NCBI GenBank assembly: GCA_013398295.1
Contig: VZSF01010488.1
Coordinates: 124,001-188,000 of the forward strand
Reading direction: 5' to 3'
DNA length: 64,000 bases
Source of the DNA: Chionis minor
Taxonomy: Eukaryota > Chordata > Aves > Charadriiformes > Chionididae
A program made the position numbers and the translations under genes. Positions 1-9,413 of the stretch are shown piece after piece; the first letter of the stretch is position 1, and each line of letters starts with the position of its first letter. A model generated the notes under the pieces. The model ran no database searches and was not told where the DNA came from. It saw only the letters and a list, made by a program, of their open reading frames with translations.

Positions 1-36
1 AAGAAAATTAACTCTATCCCAGGTGAAACCAGGACA
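1..36 (-). mobile_element. Start of an endogenous retrovirus LTR, cut by window edge
   Basis: Read on the minus strand from base 36, the sequence starts TGTCCTGGTTTC and continues with GGGATAGAGTTAATTTTCTT. This matches, from memory, the first bases of a common avian LTR family that begins TGTCCTGGTTTCAGCTGGG. The LTR would run leftward out of the window, so no promoter, polyadenylation site or internal region is visible. The next base to the right (37) would be flanking DNA. The family name is not assigned; the match rests on about 36 bases. Confidence 0.5.
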
Positions 37-555
37 CAAGGTAATTTGTTCCAGTTATTTGTTTAACTACATTATTTTACATTTCATTCACTTTTGCCTT
101 GATGACTTGAATGATCTACCTTGAATGATCTATATTGATATTTGTTGGGTGGCTTCTGGAAAGTCCCGAACTGTCACCCCTACCCATTAAAAACACTGAA
201 CCAACTGCAAGTTAATCTATCCAACCTCATCCTCCTTTAACAGGAATTAAGTACACATTAATATTAAGCAAATGCCACTGTCCCCTCATTTTCTGCTTTA
301 TAGGGATGTTTATGTGGATGCTGAAGTCATGGACCTTTGTTAAACTATAGTCAATCAGTCTGAAAAGGTCATAACAAACACCTCAGGTATGTCCTTGTAA
401 GTCAGGCCTTACATTACTTTAAAGGCAGAGGCAGAGAGATAACTGATGGAGAGGAAACTCCATCACTTTATGTTTTCCGAGCTGCCACAGAATCACTGCT
501 GAATTTTGAGAGATGAGAGAGAGGCAGAATGAGAGTAGGAATTTCTAAACAGGGG
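37..555. other. Unique AT-rich non-coding DNA
   Basis: No repeat family, exon-like reading frame or RNA gene is recognised here. It separates the LTR end from the CR1 element. Confidence 0.5.
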
Positions 556-686
556 CTGCTGGCCATGCTTCTTTTGATGCAGCCAAGGACACGGTTGGCC
601 TTCTGGGCTGCAAACACACTTTGCCGTCTCATGTCCAGCTTTTCATCCACCAGTATCACCAAGTCTTTCTCAGCAGGGCTTCTTCT

Positions 687-1232
687 TCATATCTCAGGCT
701 ATATTGATACTGGGGCTAGCCTCAGCCCGGGTGCAGGACGGTGCACTTGGCCTTGTTGAACCTCATGAGGTTCACACAAACCCACTTCTCAAGCCTGTCC
801 AGATCCCTCTGGATGGCATCCCGTCCCTCAGATGTGTCAGTCACACGTCTCAGCCTTGTGTCGTCCACAAAGTTTCTAAGGGTGCACTCAATCCTACTGT
901 CTATGTCTTTCAAGATATTGAACAGTTCTAGTCCCAATACAGACCTGTCACCAATGTCCATATGGACATGGAGCCTTTGACCATTACCTTCTGGATGCAA
1001 CCATCCAACCAATGCCTCATCCACCAAGCAGTACACCCATCAAATCCTTATCCCTTTAATTTAGCGAGAAGGATGTTGTGGCAGACCATGTCAAAAACCT
1101 TATAGAAGTCCAGATAAATTACATCTGTAGCTCTTCCCTTGTTCATTGATGTAGTCACTCCATCACAGAAGGCCATGAAGTTGGTCAGGTAGGATTTGCC
1201 CTTGGTGAAGCCATGCTGGCTGTCCTAAATCA
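687..1232. repeat. Direct duplication 1, left copy
   Basis: 546 bp that recur, as far as I can read without a difference, at 1234-1779. The two copies are separated by one N. Both lie inside the CR1 reverse transcriptase region. Confidence 0.95.
722..1036 (-). pseudogene. CR1 ORF2 reverse transcriptase catalytic block, copy 1
   Basis: A 104-codon open frame includes FVDDT, the CR1 version of the F/YxDD catalytic motif of reverse transcriptases, followed by [16 protein letters not shown] and [16 protein letters not shown], the conserved stretch after the palm. An identical frame lies at 1269-1583 because the DNA is duplicated around the N at 1233. In an undamaged CR1 this block is continuous with the fingers and palm, which lie at higher coordinates here. 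The copy is inactive. Confidence 0.9.
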
Positions 1233-1233
1233 N
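1233..1233. other. Assembly gap (single N)
   Basis: A single undetermined base sits exactly at the junction of the two 546-bp copies. This suggests a contig join where the overlap was not merged. Confidence 0.95.
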
Positions 1234-1779
1234 TCATATCTCAGGCTATATTGATACTGGGGCTAGCCTCAGCCCGGGTGCAGGACGGTGCACTTGGCCT
1301 TGTTGAACCTCATGAGGTTCACACAAACCCACTTCTCAAGCCTGTCCAGATCCCTCTGGATGGCATCCCGTCCCTCAGATGTGTCAGTCACACGTCTCAG
1401 CCTTGTGTCGTCCACAAAGTTTCTAAGGGTGCACTCAATCCTACTGTCTATGTCTTTCAAGATATTGAACAGTTCTAGTCCCAATACAGACCTGTCACCA
1501 ATGTCCATATGGACATGGAGCCTTTGACCATTACCTTCTGGATGCAACCATCCAACCAATGCCTCATCCACCAAGCAGTACACCCATCAAATCCTTATCC
1601 CTTTAATTTAGCGAGAAGGATGTTGTGGCAGACCATGTCAAAAACCTTATAGAAGTCCAGATAAATTACATCTGTAGCTCTTCCCTTGTTCATTGATGTA
1701 GTCACTCCATCACAGAAGGCCATGAAGTTGGTCAGGTAGGATTTGCCCTTGGTGAAGCCATGCTGGCTGTCCTAAATCA
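1234..1779. repeat. Direct duplication 1, right copy
   Basis: Second 546-bp copy. Collapsing it onto the left copy restores the usual CR1 order across the join (…CTGTCCTAAATCACCTTCC…). Confidence 0.95.
1269..1583 (-). pseudogene. CR1 ORF2 reverse transcriptase catalytic block, duplicated copy
   Basis: Its translation is identical to that of 722-1036, including FVDDT. It exists only because bases 687-1232 recur as 1234-1779. A real CR1 contains this block once, so this second copy is best treated as an assembly artefact until shown otherwise. Confidence 0.9.
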
Positions 1780-2360
1780 CCTTCCTGTCCCCCATGTGCC
1801 TTAGTATAGTTTCTAGGAGGATCTTCCCAGGCACAGAGGTGAGACTGACAGGTCAATAGTTCTCAGGGTCCTCCTTTCTCCCCTTTTTAAAAATAGGTGC
1901 AATGGTTCCATTTTTCCAGTCACCTGACTGTCATGACTTTTCAAATATCATGGAGAGTGGCCTAGTAACTACATCAGCCAATTCCCTCAGGACTCTGGGA
2001 TGCATCTTGTCAGGTCCCACAGACTTCTGTATGTTCAGGTTCCTCAGGTGGTCACCAAACTGATCTTCTCTTACAGTGAGAGGGACTTTGCTCCCCTAGT
2101 CCCTGTCTTGCAGTCCATCGTTTCTAGAGGCGTGGGAAGAAAGGTTGCCAGGGAAGACTGGGGCAATAAAGTTGTTGAATACCTCAGCTTTCTCCTTGTC
2201 TCCTTGTTATGGGTTTGCCAGTCTTGCTCGTCAGGGGTATGCTTTCTTTGACCTTCCTTTTCTGGCTGACATACCTATAAAAGCCCTTTTTATTATTTTT
2301 TGTGTCTCCTGCCAAGTTCAGCTCCTGTTGCACCTTGGTCTTCACGACCCTATCCCTATA

Positions 2361-2696
2361 CTACGGGGCAACGTCCCTGTACTCTTCCCAAGATACCCAT
2401 CCCTGCTCCCACTGCCTGTGCATCTCTTTCTTGCCCTTTAATTTGACCAGCAGGTCTTGACTTAGCCATGCCAGTCTCTTGTCTTCCTTTTGTGATTTCT
2501 TACACCTGGGGATCAAGAGCTCTTGCACTCTGTGGAAAGCATCCTTAAAGATCTGCCAGGTCTCTTCTGCTCCTTTGTTGCTGAGGTCAGTCCTATTGAC
2601 TAACTCCTTGAAGAACTGGAATTTTGCTTTCCTAAAATTCAGGTTCCTGACTTTACCCTTCCCCTGACCCATATCCCTCAGGATTGCCAACTCCAC
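2361..2696 (-). pseudogene. CR1 ORF2 linker between endonuclease and RT
   Basis: A 111-codon open frame on the minus strand covers the CR1 ORF2 segment that joins the endonuclease to the reverse transcriptase. Residues such as VRNLNFRKAKFQFFKELV, ETWQIFKDAF, PRCKKSQKEDKRLAWLSQ and MHRQWEQGWVSWEEYRD follow the family pattern of a basic helical linker. The frame starts in the sequence duplicated around the N at 3058 and ends at a stop at 2361. It is a fragment of a dead transposon, not a host gene. Confidence 0.88.
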
Positions 2697-3057
2697 CAGT
2701 ACATGATCACTGCAGCCCAGGCTGCCTCTAATCTTTATGCCACTGATGCGTAAACACGCTCACTTGTGTTTGTGACCAACAGGTCCAGTATCACATCCCC
2801 TCTGGTAGGGCTGTCTATTACCTGGCTTAATAAATTATCTCCAATGCACTCCAGGAGTCTCCTGGGTTGCCTACAGCTCTGCATGCTACTTTTCCAACAG
2901 ATGACAGAGTGGTTTGTCCCCCAGCAAGATGAGAACCCACGAGCACATTGCCTCCTGTAGCTGAAGTAAGAAGGCTTTGTCAATAGGCTCCCCTTGATCA
3001 GGTGGCCTGCAGTATACACCAACCACAAGATTCCCTTTGTTGCCTTGATCTCTAATT
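2639..3057. repeat. Direct duplication 2, left copy
   Basis: 419 bp that recur at 3059-3477 after one N. One difference was noticed: A at 2787 against T at 3207. Confidence 0.95.
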
Positions 3058-3058
3058 N
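3058..3058. other. Assembly gap (single N)
   Basis: A single undetermined base lies exactly between the two 419-bp copies, the same arrangement as at 1233. Confidence 0.95.
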
Positions 3059-3477
3059 TCAGGTTCCTGACTTTACCCTTCCCCTGACCCATATCCCTCA
3101 GGATTGCCAACTCCACCAGTACATGATCACTGCAGCCCAGGCTGCCTCTAATCTTTATGCCACTGATGCGTAAACACGCTCACTTGTGTTTGTGACCAAC
3201 AGGTCCTGTATCACATCCCCTCTGGTAGGGCTGTCTATTACCTGGCTTAATAAATTATCTCCAATGCACTCCAGGAGTCTCCTGGGTTGCCTACAGCTCT
3301 GCATGCTACTTTTCCAACAGATGACAGAGTGGTTTGTCCCCCAGCAAGATGAGAACCCACGAGCACATTGCCTCCTGTAGCTGAAGTAAGAAGGCTTTGT
3401 CAATAGGCTCCCCTTGATCAGGTGGCCTGCAGTATACACCAACCACAAGATTCCCTTTGTTGCCTTGATCTCTAATT
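3059..3477. repeat. Direct duplication 2, right copy
   Basis: Second 419-bp copy, with T at 3207 where the left copy has A. Collapsing the two restores the normal CR1 endonuclease-to-linker order. Confidence 0.95.
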
Positions 3478-3760
3478 CTTACCCATAAGCTTTCAGCCTG
3501 TTCATGGCTATACTTCAGAGACAGCTCTTCATGCTCTACCCATTTCTTGATGTAGGTGGCAATGCCTCTGTCCTTCCTTCCTTGCCTATCCCTTCTGAAC
3601 AGTCTGTAGTCATCAATAGCCACACTCCAGTCATGGGATTTGTCCCACCAGTTTCGGTATTGGCAACTATCTTTGATATAATGTTCAAATTACTCCTATA
3701 GTGTTTTGCTAACAGATTTCTGTATACCATAGTGCTTACTATTTGTAATTTCAAGGCAAG
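3306..3760 (-). pseudogene. CR1 ORF2 endonuclease remnant
   Basis: This is the N-terminal part of CR1 ORF2, an APE-type endonuclease that nicks the target DNA for target-primed reverse transcription. The frame opened at 3623 runs about 105 codons and contains YRLFRRDRQGR, ESLWVRIRDQGNKG and VGVYCRPPDQGEPIDKAF, all typical of the CR1 endonuclease. Upstream (about 3623-3660) the residues WDKSHDWSVAID can be read after correcting a one-base loss near 3650, where the family has TETWWDK. Farther upstream, to about 3760, similarity is faint. The fragment is not translatable as a whole. After the N at 3058 the duplicated sequence repeats part of this domain. Confidence 0.88.
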
Positions 3761-6682
3761 CCATCAGCTGTTAGTAGTTCACCTGACTATTCTTCGGAAG
3801 CTCTAAATTCTCGATCACTACAAATCAACACACAGAAGTTTCAGGTGCTGTTTAAATGTTCTGAGTAAGTTCTGTGAAACAGGACTGAATAATTTGTAGA
3901 AGCAGATTCAGTACAGAAGCAGTGGTGCACATTTCTTTCGGTATAAGTGAAATTATCATGAAAATAAGCACTCAAATTTTATCCTGACTTGTCCAGATCC
4001 TTTCAAATCCCAGAAACAGAGAGGTAAGCAGGTCGTTCACACTTTATGTTTACTCATTACTGTTAAAGACTACCCATTGGTCAGCAGTCCAGCCAGATGC
4101 AACACAGTTGGTTAACTGAGCTCCTAAATGATTAATAATTCCTCAGTGTTCCTACACATCTGCAGAAACTTTGAACTATAGAGACAGGTTCATGAAATAC
4201 ATATGCTTAGGGCAATGGATCTAAGGCATGAGGATAACGGTTTTATTCTACTCAAAGTATTGACTAAAATGCTAAATTCTGAGATAATGTAGGCTAGTGC
4301 TAAGTAATATATATGTAATAAGTGTGTTACAGTTTCCTTTTGCAGTTACTTTGATTTTTGCCAACTTAAGATACTGAATAAAATTCACGTTATTTTCTGC
4401 TCTTTGCTCAACATTAGTTATGAGGAACTACAGTCAGAGCTTTAATACTTAAATTATGCTATGAAATATTTAGCAATAATGTTAGTACTTTGACCTTTAC
4501 AATATCCTACGTCTTCATTGGCTACCCACTTCATCTACTTCCCCATAGGTTAGAGAGGCAGTGAAATAATAGGATACATGGAACAGACAGGCAACACAGC
4601 CAATCAAACTAAGGAATATTAAAAAGGTCAAAATACTCAAGTCTACTACTATGATTTATAAAGCATATGAAGAACTGGAATTTTAGTACCTAATTCTACT
4701 GAGAATAATCATAATGAGAACTGAAAATGGCACAATGAATAGGTTTTGGTGACAGTAATTTCATTTTGAATGAGAGATAGCAGTCTGTGTTCTTCACTAA
4801 AACTAGGTTCATTACTTTTATGATTTCACTCTTCAAAACTACCTTTGGGTCTTGGACCTATTCTTCCTTTTCCTCACAAGTCAATTTCAATGTTATAGCT
4901 ATCTATACCACACTGCCACTCTGGGAAATACCATGGAATCTATTTCTTGCTGTGGGAATAAGGGGCTAAATCTAAGATCACATCTTTTTTATATGTTTAC
5001 ATATGTTTGTGTGTATATATATATATGTATATATGTACACACACCCACATACAGCTCTTATGAGTATTATGAAAACATACTAAACAAAACTTGAAGATAA
5101 ACTGATGAAATAATGTCTTCCTGAATCTGTGTACAGATCACAGTTCTACAAAATGTGAACCAGATGACTATTTTTGCACAGTGACAAGTAGCTCTGTTAC
5201 TGCAACTTAACAAGATATGGCTGGCTGGTTGAACCCTTTTAGCTGGCTGTACGTACAAGTCTGTGTTCTTAGGTTCTTACTCTTGCAGCTTCGTTTGAGT
5301 TTGCTCTCCCTTTACAGCACAAGTAGAGTTAACAGAGTCAATAAATAACATGCATTAGCATATGCTGCCACTTTTCATACAATTAAATTTTATATTATAC
5401 TTGCAGCAAACTAGGAGAGCTAATACCATTACCATGGCTCAGAGAAGTGGTACCTTATTAAACTGTGTTGACTTAATTGCTTGTGGTCATGTGAGCATAC
5501 TGGTACTGATGTCTGTGAGACTATCTAGAAAGCTTAATGGTGAGAATTTGCATTTCAGTGCAGCTATGTTAATGCTGACCAATTTAGCATGTGCTAACCT
5601 CATGTGCTTACCAAGATTCCTGTAAAGAGATGTTTGCAGGCTGATCTTCATGTCTCTGATTGTCCAGATGTCCTTGTAAGAAAAGAGTTAACAAACTCAA
5701 GTGTCGAAAATGGCAGGTTCAACCTCACAATTTTCAATTTGACAATTCTGAAAAGGTAAAGAAAGCAAAGTAACAGCATTGTAAAAATAAAGTACGTATT
5801 GCTGATTACATGGCTTATATTCTACTTAAAATGAAATTGCAGCATAATTTTCAAGCTGCTACATGGTACTACCAGTGAATTAAGAGACCTTGCTATAAAA
5901 ATTAATCCAGCTTACTAGAGAACACTGTGTGTAGGTCCTATATTATAGCTTGAAAGCATTAGCAGAAGCATTTTATCACATTTATGAAGCATGTAAAGCT
6001 AATAAATATTATATTTTTAGTTACAGACAAACTGTTCATTGTCTTAAATGTATTCCTGCAAGTATGCTATGCTGGATTGCCTACTGCATTCTCAAATTAT
6101 TTTGTCTGCCTCTTCAGAAAGCTCTCTAACTATATGCCATCATGTTGCCCACTGAAAAAGTTTGCTGCAGGAGGTGCTACTTTATTCTTGTTCTGCAGCC
6201 ATGATAGAGTTTGTTAGCTAAGATAAAGTCCTTCTGGGAATTGTTACAGATGCAGAATTTACAAGCTGAAGTTTTATAAACTTCGAAGATATATTATATT
6301 TTGTAAAGACAATTACAAAAAACCAACCTTTCTCTACACTTTTTCTCTAGTCAAAATAGCACACTTCCAAAAAATACTTCATAAATCCATCTTTGGATCC
6401 ATTTTGAGGATGTCCATTCACCCTGGCCTCACTTTTCTCCATTGCCAGCTGTTCATTTGCTGTTGAAATTATGGTATTTCATTGCGGTCCCACTGCTGGT
6501 TGAGCTAAGATGGCTTTTAACTTCAGATATATTGCAATTCTGAATCTCTTTTAATTAAGTAAATTCTGCTGAAAGGTCACAAATCAGCAGTGAGGTCTAT
6601 AATTTCAGCATACCAGGTGGCTGCTGAGTTCAGAAATACTTCAGTTCAGGACTGATAAGTAGGGTTGCAGCCATGTTTCAGG
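3761..6682. other. Unique AT-rich non-coding DNA
   Basis: No gene or repeat family is recognised apart from a TG/TA microsatellite at 5008-5046. Open frames are short (under 90 codons) and show no splice-site framing or protein-like composition. Confidence 0.5.
5008..5046. repeat. TG/TA/CA microsatellite
   Basis: A run of TG, then TA, then TATG and CA dinucleotides forms an imperfect simple repeat of about 39 bp. Confidence 0.85.
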
Positions 6683-7036
6683 GAGAATCATCCAGCAGTT
6701 CACACTGGAATGGACTTCAAGAGGTCTCTAGTCTAGCCATCTGCTCCAAGCAGAGTCAGCCTTGAGATCAGACCAGGTTGCTTTATCCAGTCAGATCTTG
6801 AAAACATCCATGGGTGCAGAATGCATGAACTGTCTGGGCAACCTGCTCCACTGCTGGCTTGTTCTCAGAGAGGAAATATTTTTTTCCTTACACTCACTTT
6901 GAACTTTCCTTGTTTCATTCACATTCCACTGCCTCTTTTCCTCTCACACACGCTGCTGTAAAAAGGCTGACTCCATCAATAATATCTGCATAGACCCTGA
7001 CAGGCTGCTGTTAGGTTCCCCCAGGCCATCCCTTGT
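6683..7036 (-). mobile_element. Old CR1 LINE, 3' part (left of nested insertion)
   Basis: This is the minus-strand 3' end of a diverged CR1. It begins with a worn tail (GGGAGAATCAT) and TGGACTTCAAGAGGTC, then shows the CR1 ORF2 C-terminus, for example the DNA for the GGGCAACCTGCTCCACTGC segment. It stops at about 7036 where a younger CR1 begins, and the same old element appears to resume at 7496. Divergence from the family pattern is clearly higher than in the inserted copy. Confidence 0.8.
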
Positions 7037-7041
7037 AGACT
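7037..7041. repeat. Possible target-site duplication, left copy (AGACT)
   Basis: AGACT is repeated at 7491-7495, immediately beyond the other end of the nested CR1. Five bases is short and CR1 often leaves no clear duplication, so chance or microhomology is possible. Confidence 0.45.
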
Positions 7042-7490
7042 CATAGAATGGTTTAGGTTGGAAGGGACCCTAAAGATCATCTAGTTCCAACACCCCTGCC
7101 GTGGGCAAGGACACCTCCCACTAAACCAGGTTGCTCAGAGCCCATCCAACCTGGCCTTGAACACTTCCAGGGATGTGGCCTCCACAGCTTTCCTGGACAA
7201 CGTGTTCCAGTGTCCCAGCACCCTCAGAGTGAAAACTTTCTTGCTGATGCATAAGTCTACCCTCTTCCAGTTTGAAGTCATTATTCCTTGTCCTATCACT
7301 ACATGGCTTTGTAAAAAGTCCCGCTCCCGCTTTCCTGTAGCCCCCCTTTAAGTACTGGAAGGCTGCAATAAAGTCTCCCCAGAGTCTTCTCTTCTCCAGG
7401 CTGAACAACCCCAGCTCTCTCAGCCTGTCCTCATAGCAGAGGTGTTCCAGCACTCTGATCATCTTCGTGGCCCTTCTCTGGACCTGCTCC
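7042..7490 (-). mobile_element. Younger CR1 LINE nested in the older CR1
   Basis: A 5'-truncated minus-strand CR1 of about 450 bp. The 3' end is at about 7042 (TCATAGAATGGTTTAGGTTGGAAGGGACC in reverse orientation) and the truncated 5' end at 7490. The open frame beginning in the older element at 7549 and ending at 7121 reads through the ORF2 C-terminal signature: QRRATKMIRVLEHL, YEDRLRELGLFSLEKRR, GDFIAAFQYLKGGY and CSDRTRNNDFKLEEGR. The bases AGACT occur on both sides (7037-7041 and 7491-7495), either a short target-site duplication or microhomology. Right of 7495 the older CR1 continues with a second copy of the same C-terminal region (ctccctcagcttctcctc), which supports nesting rather than one continuous element. 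Confidence 0.85.
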
Positions 7491-7495
7491 AGACT
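7491..7495. repeat. Possible target-site duplication, right copy (AGACT)
   Basis: Right-hand partner of 7037-7041, at the point where older CR1 sequence resumes. Confidence 0.45.
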
Positions 7496-8830
7496 GAAGA
7501 TGCCAGCTCCCTCAGCTTCTCCTCTTGGGGCAAATGCTCCAGGCCCCAACCACCTCAGTGGCCCTCCCCTGAACTCACTCCAGTTTACTGATCTCTTACT
7601 TGCACAGGGGGAGGCACAAAACGGTACGTATTATCCCTGTGGATGGCAGTCCTGCCCTTGAGGATATTGAGTGACCTGTCCAATTGATAAGTGTCATTTG
7701 CAAACCTGAGCAGAGGGTACTCCATTGCCTTCTCCAGGTCATCAGTAAAAATGTTGAACAGCACAGGTCCCAGGGTAGACACAAACTTCATTTGTGACAG
7801 GCATCCAGGTAGTATATAACACATTACCCTCTACCCTCCAAAAGTGACCGTTTGACCACTTTTTTTACCCTATCCAGTTGCCTACTTATACAAGAATATT
7901 GTGAGAGAGAATGTCAAAAGGCTTGTTCAAGGTAAAAAGTCAAGGTAAATTGAATTCTTTGCTCTCCCTTCTTCCAAAACCACCACTATTTCTTCATAGT
8001 AGGCAATCAGGTTGGCCAAGTGTGATTTACCCTTGGTAAATCCATGCTTGCTCTTTCCAGCCATCATCTTCTCTGTCTTGTGGCCAGAAATGTATTCCAA
8101 GAGGCCCTGGTTCACGATTTTCCAAGGTACTGAAGTTATACTGATCAGCCTGTAGTTCCCCAGATTGTCCTTTGTGCTTTTTAAAATATAGATGAAAAAT
8201 CTGTCTTCCTCTAGCCTTAGAGGACCTTCCCTGCTCTCCACAATTCAAAAGGGTGAAGAGTAACATCACTGTGACAATGGCAAGCTCTCAGAACCTTCAT
8301 ATGCAGACCATCAGGTCCCATGGACTTATGTGGGTCGTGTTCTCTCAAGCAGTCCCTGATTGAATTGTCATCCACTGCTGATAGTTCTAGCCCTTGAAAG
8401 CTTTCACTAAGCACAGAGGGAGGCTTTGTTTGTGAGGGATGAGGCAGAGAAGACATTGAGCCCCTCAGGTAAAATCACTTGCACCATTCAGCAAGGGCTC
8501 ATACATTTTCATCGTTCAGCCTTTTGCTACTAAGGCAGCAGTACAGGCTCTGCTCTTGTGCAGCCCACTCCTGATTCCACCTCTTGTAAACTGCCTTTCT
8601 CCATTAAAGCTCCATAATGAGCTCCCTATTTAGCCATCCTTGTCGCCTGTTACATCTACTTGTTTTCCTTGGCACCAGCATGGGCCATTCTTGCAATTGG
8701 AGGTCTTTAAAGACCTAGTTATTTTCCTGAACTCACTTAGAGCTGACTGCCATAGTATCTCACCTACCAGTTTCCTGACTAAAGGCAGAGTGAGTAAAGT
8801 GGCAAAAGAAATACTGACACAACCACGTTC
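7496..8830 (-). mobile_element. Old CR1 LINE, ORF2 part (right of nested insertion)
   Basis: This continues the old minus-strand CR1. From low to high coordinate it passes from the ORF2 C-terminal region (about 7496-7580) into the reverse transcriptase (about 7660-8450) and then toward the linker (to about 8830). Recognisable stretches include RFANDTYQLDRSLNIL, a decayed catalytic block near 7690 with FANDT for the usual FADDT, then the DNA for the KPGFTKGKSHLANLI-type segment near 8030, and HDPHKSMGPDGLHMKVLR near 8320, the CR1 'PDGLH' motif. Many frameshifts and stops show it is long dead. The right boundary is fuzzy because similarity fades. One or more internal deletions are likely. Confidence 0.8.
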
Positions 8831-9284
8831 CCTCAAAAAACTCCAGGTTAGGGAAGGTCAAATGAATACAGCTGCCTAGAGTCAGTTGCAATATTGTTGT
8901 AATGAGAAGCATTTAAACAGTGTCTCAGAAAGACTGCTCAAAAGCCAGGGAATCCAAAACCCAGGAGAGCCTTTTGAATGTGCTTCCCACCTAAGTAGAC
9001 ACTAAGGTTCAGCCCTGTTTACATTAACCAGCAAATATCACAGACTGAAGTGATATGGTTACAGGTGGCTGGACCAGACTTTGCACTTAGAAAGGCTGCT
9101 TTAATTCCAGACCAACTTTGTTACCATAAGAATAGTTTTTATTATGTTCCAGGATAAAACCTTACATTTATACTGGCTTAACAAAGGTCTTTGCGCTGTT
9201 CCTCTGTGTTTGCATTATGCATCAGAGCTCATAACAATGAACATGCTGAACACATCTGTGCAAACTGTCTACTCCAAGCATACT

Positions 9285-9413
9285 GAATTTGATTTGAAGT
9301 GGTGCCATCCTTATGCAGGTTTTTTTTTGATTTTCTTCCTGACAGGACCCTCTCACAATGACTTTTTGCTGCTTTATTTTTTGTGTCTTTCCCCAGTTTA
9401 AAACAATCTTTCC
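9285..9413. repeat. Unidentified dispersed repeat, copy 1
   Basis: About 129 bp that align with 11243-11373 in the same orientation at roughly 85 percent by eye. Shared blocks are gatttgaagt, gtgccatcctt, ctgacag, tttgctgctttatttt, tgtgtctttccc and agtttaaaa. Family not recognised. Confidence 0.75.

Larger units (their letters stand above)
556..3760 (-). mobile_element. Long CR1 LINE copy, 3' end missing
   Basis: This is a minus-strand CR1 non-LTR retrotransposon. From high to low coordinate it shows the endonuclease domain (about 3760-2740), a linker (2696-2361) and reverse transcriptase (about 2330 to 700). The translated blocks match the CR1 ORF2 family, for example YRLFRRDRQGR in the endonuclease and FVDDT followed by [16 protein letters not shown] in the reverse transcriptase. 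The reading frame is broken by frameshifts and stops, so the copy is dead. Two direct duplications around single N bases (1233, 3058) inflate its length by 967 bp; without them it is about 2.2 kb. The left edge is abrupt near 556, within the part of ORF2 downstream of the reverse transcriptase. The last several hundred bases (ORF2 C-terminus, 3' UTR and tail), present in the copy at 29600-30238, are absent. LINEs normally lose the 5' end, so a deletion, rearrangement or assembly error is likely. Confidence 0.93.

Noticed and set aside
687..1779. The duplicated blocks as a genuine new tandem repeat element
   Set aside because: The N at the exact junction, near-perfect identity and restoration of normal CR1 order on collapse all favour an assembly artefact.
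722..3623. Open frames of 75-111 codons on both strands as host genes
   Set aside because: Minus-strand frames are CR1 ORF2 pieces; plus-strand frames are their shadows. Repeated identical products come from the N-centred duplications.
7121..7549. 142-codon frame as a novel protein
   Set aside because: It is the ORF2 C-terminus of the nested CR1 fused by chance at its upstream end to older CR1 sequence.
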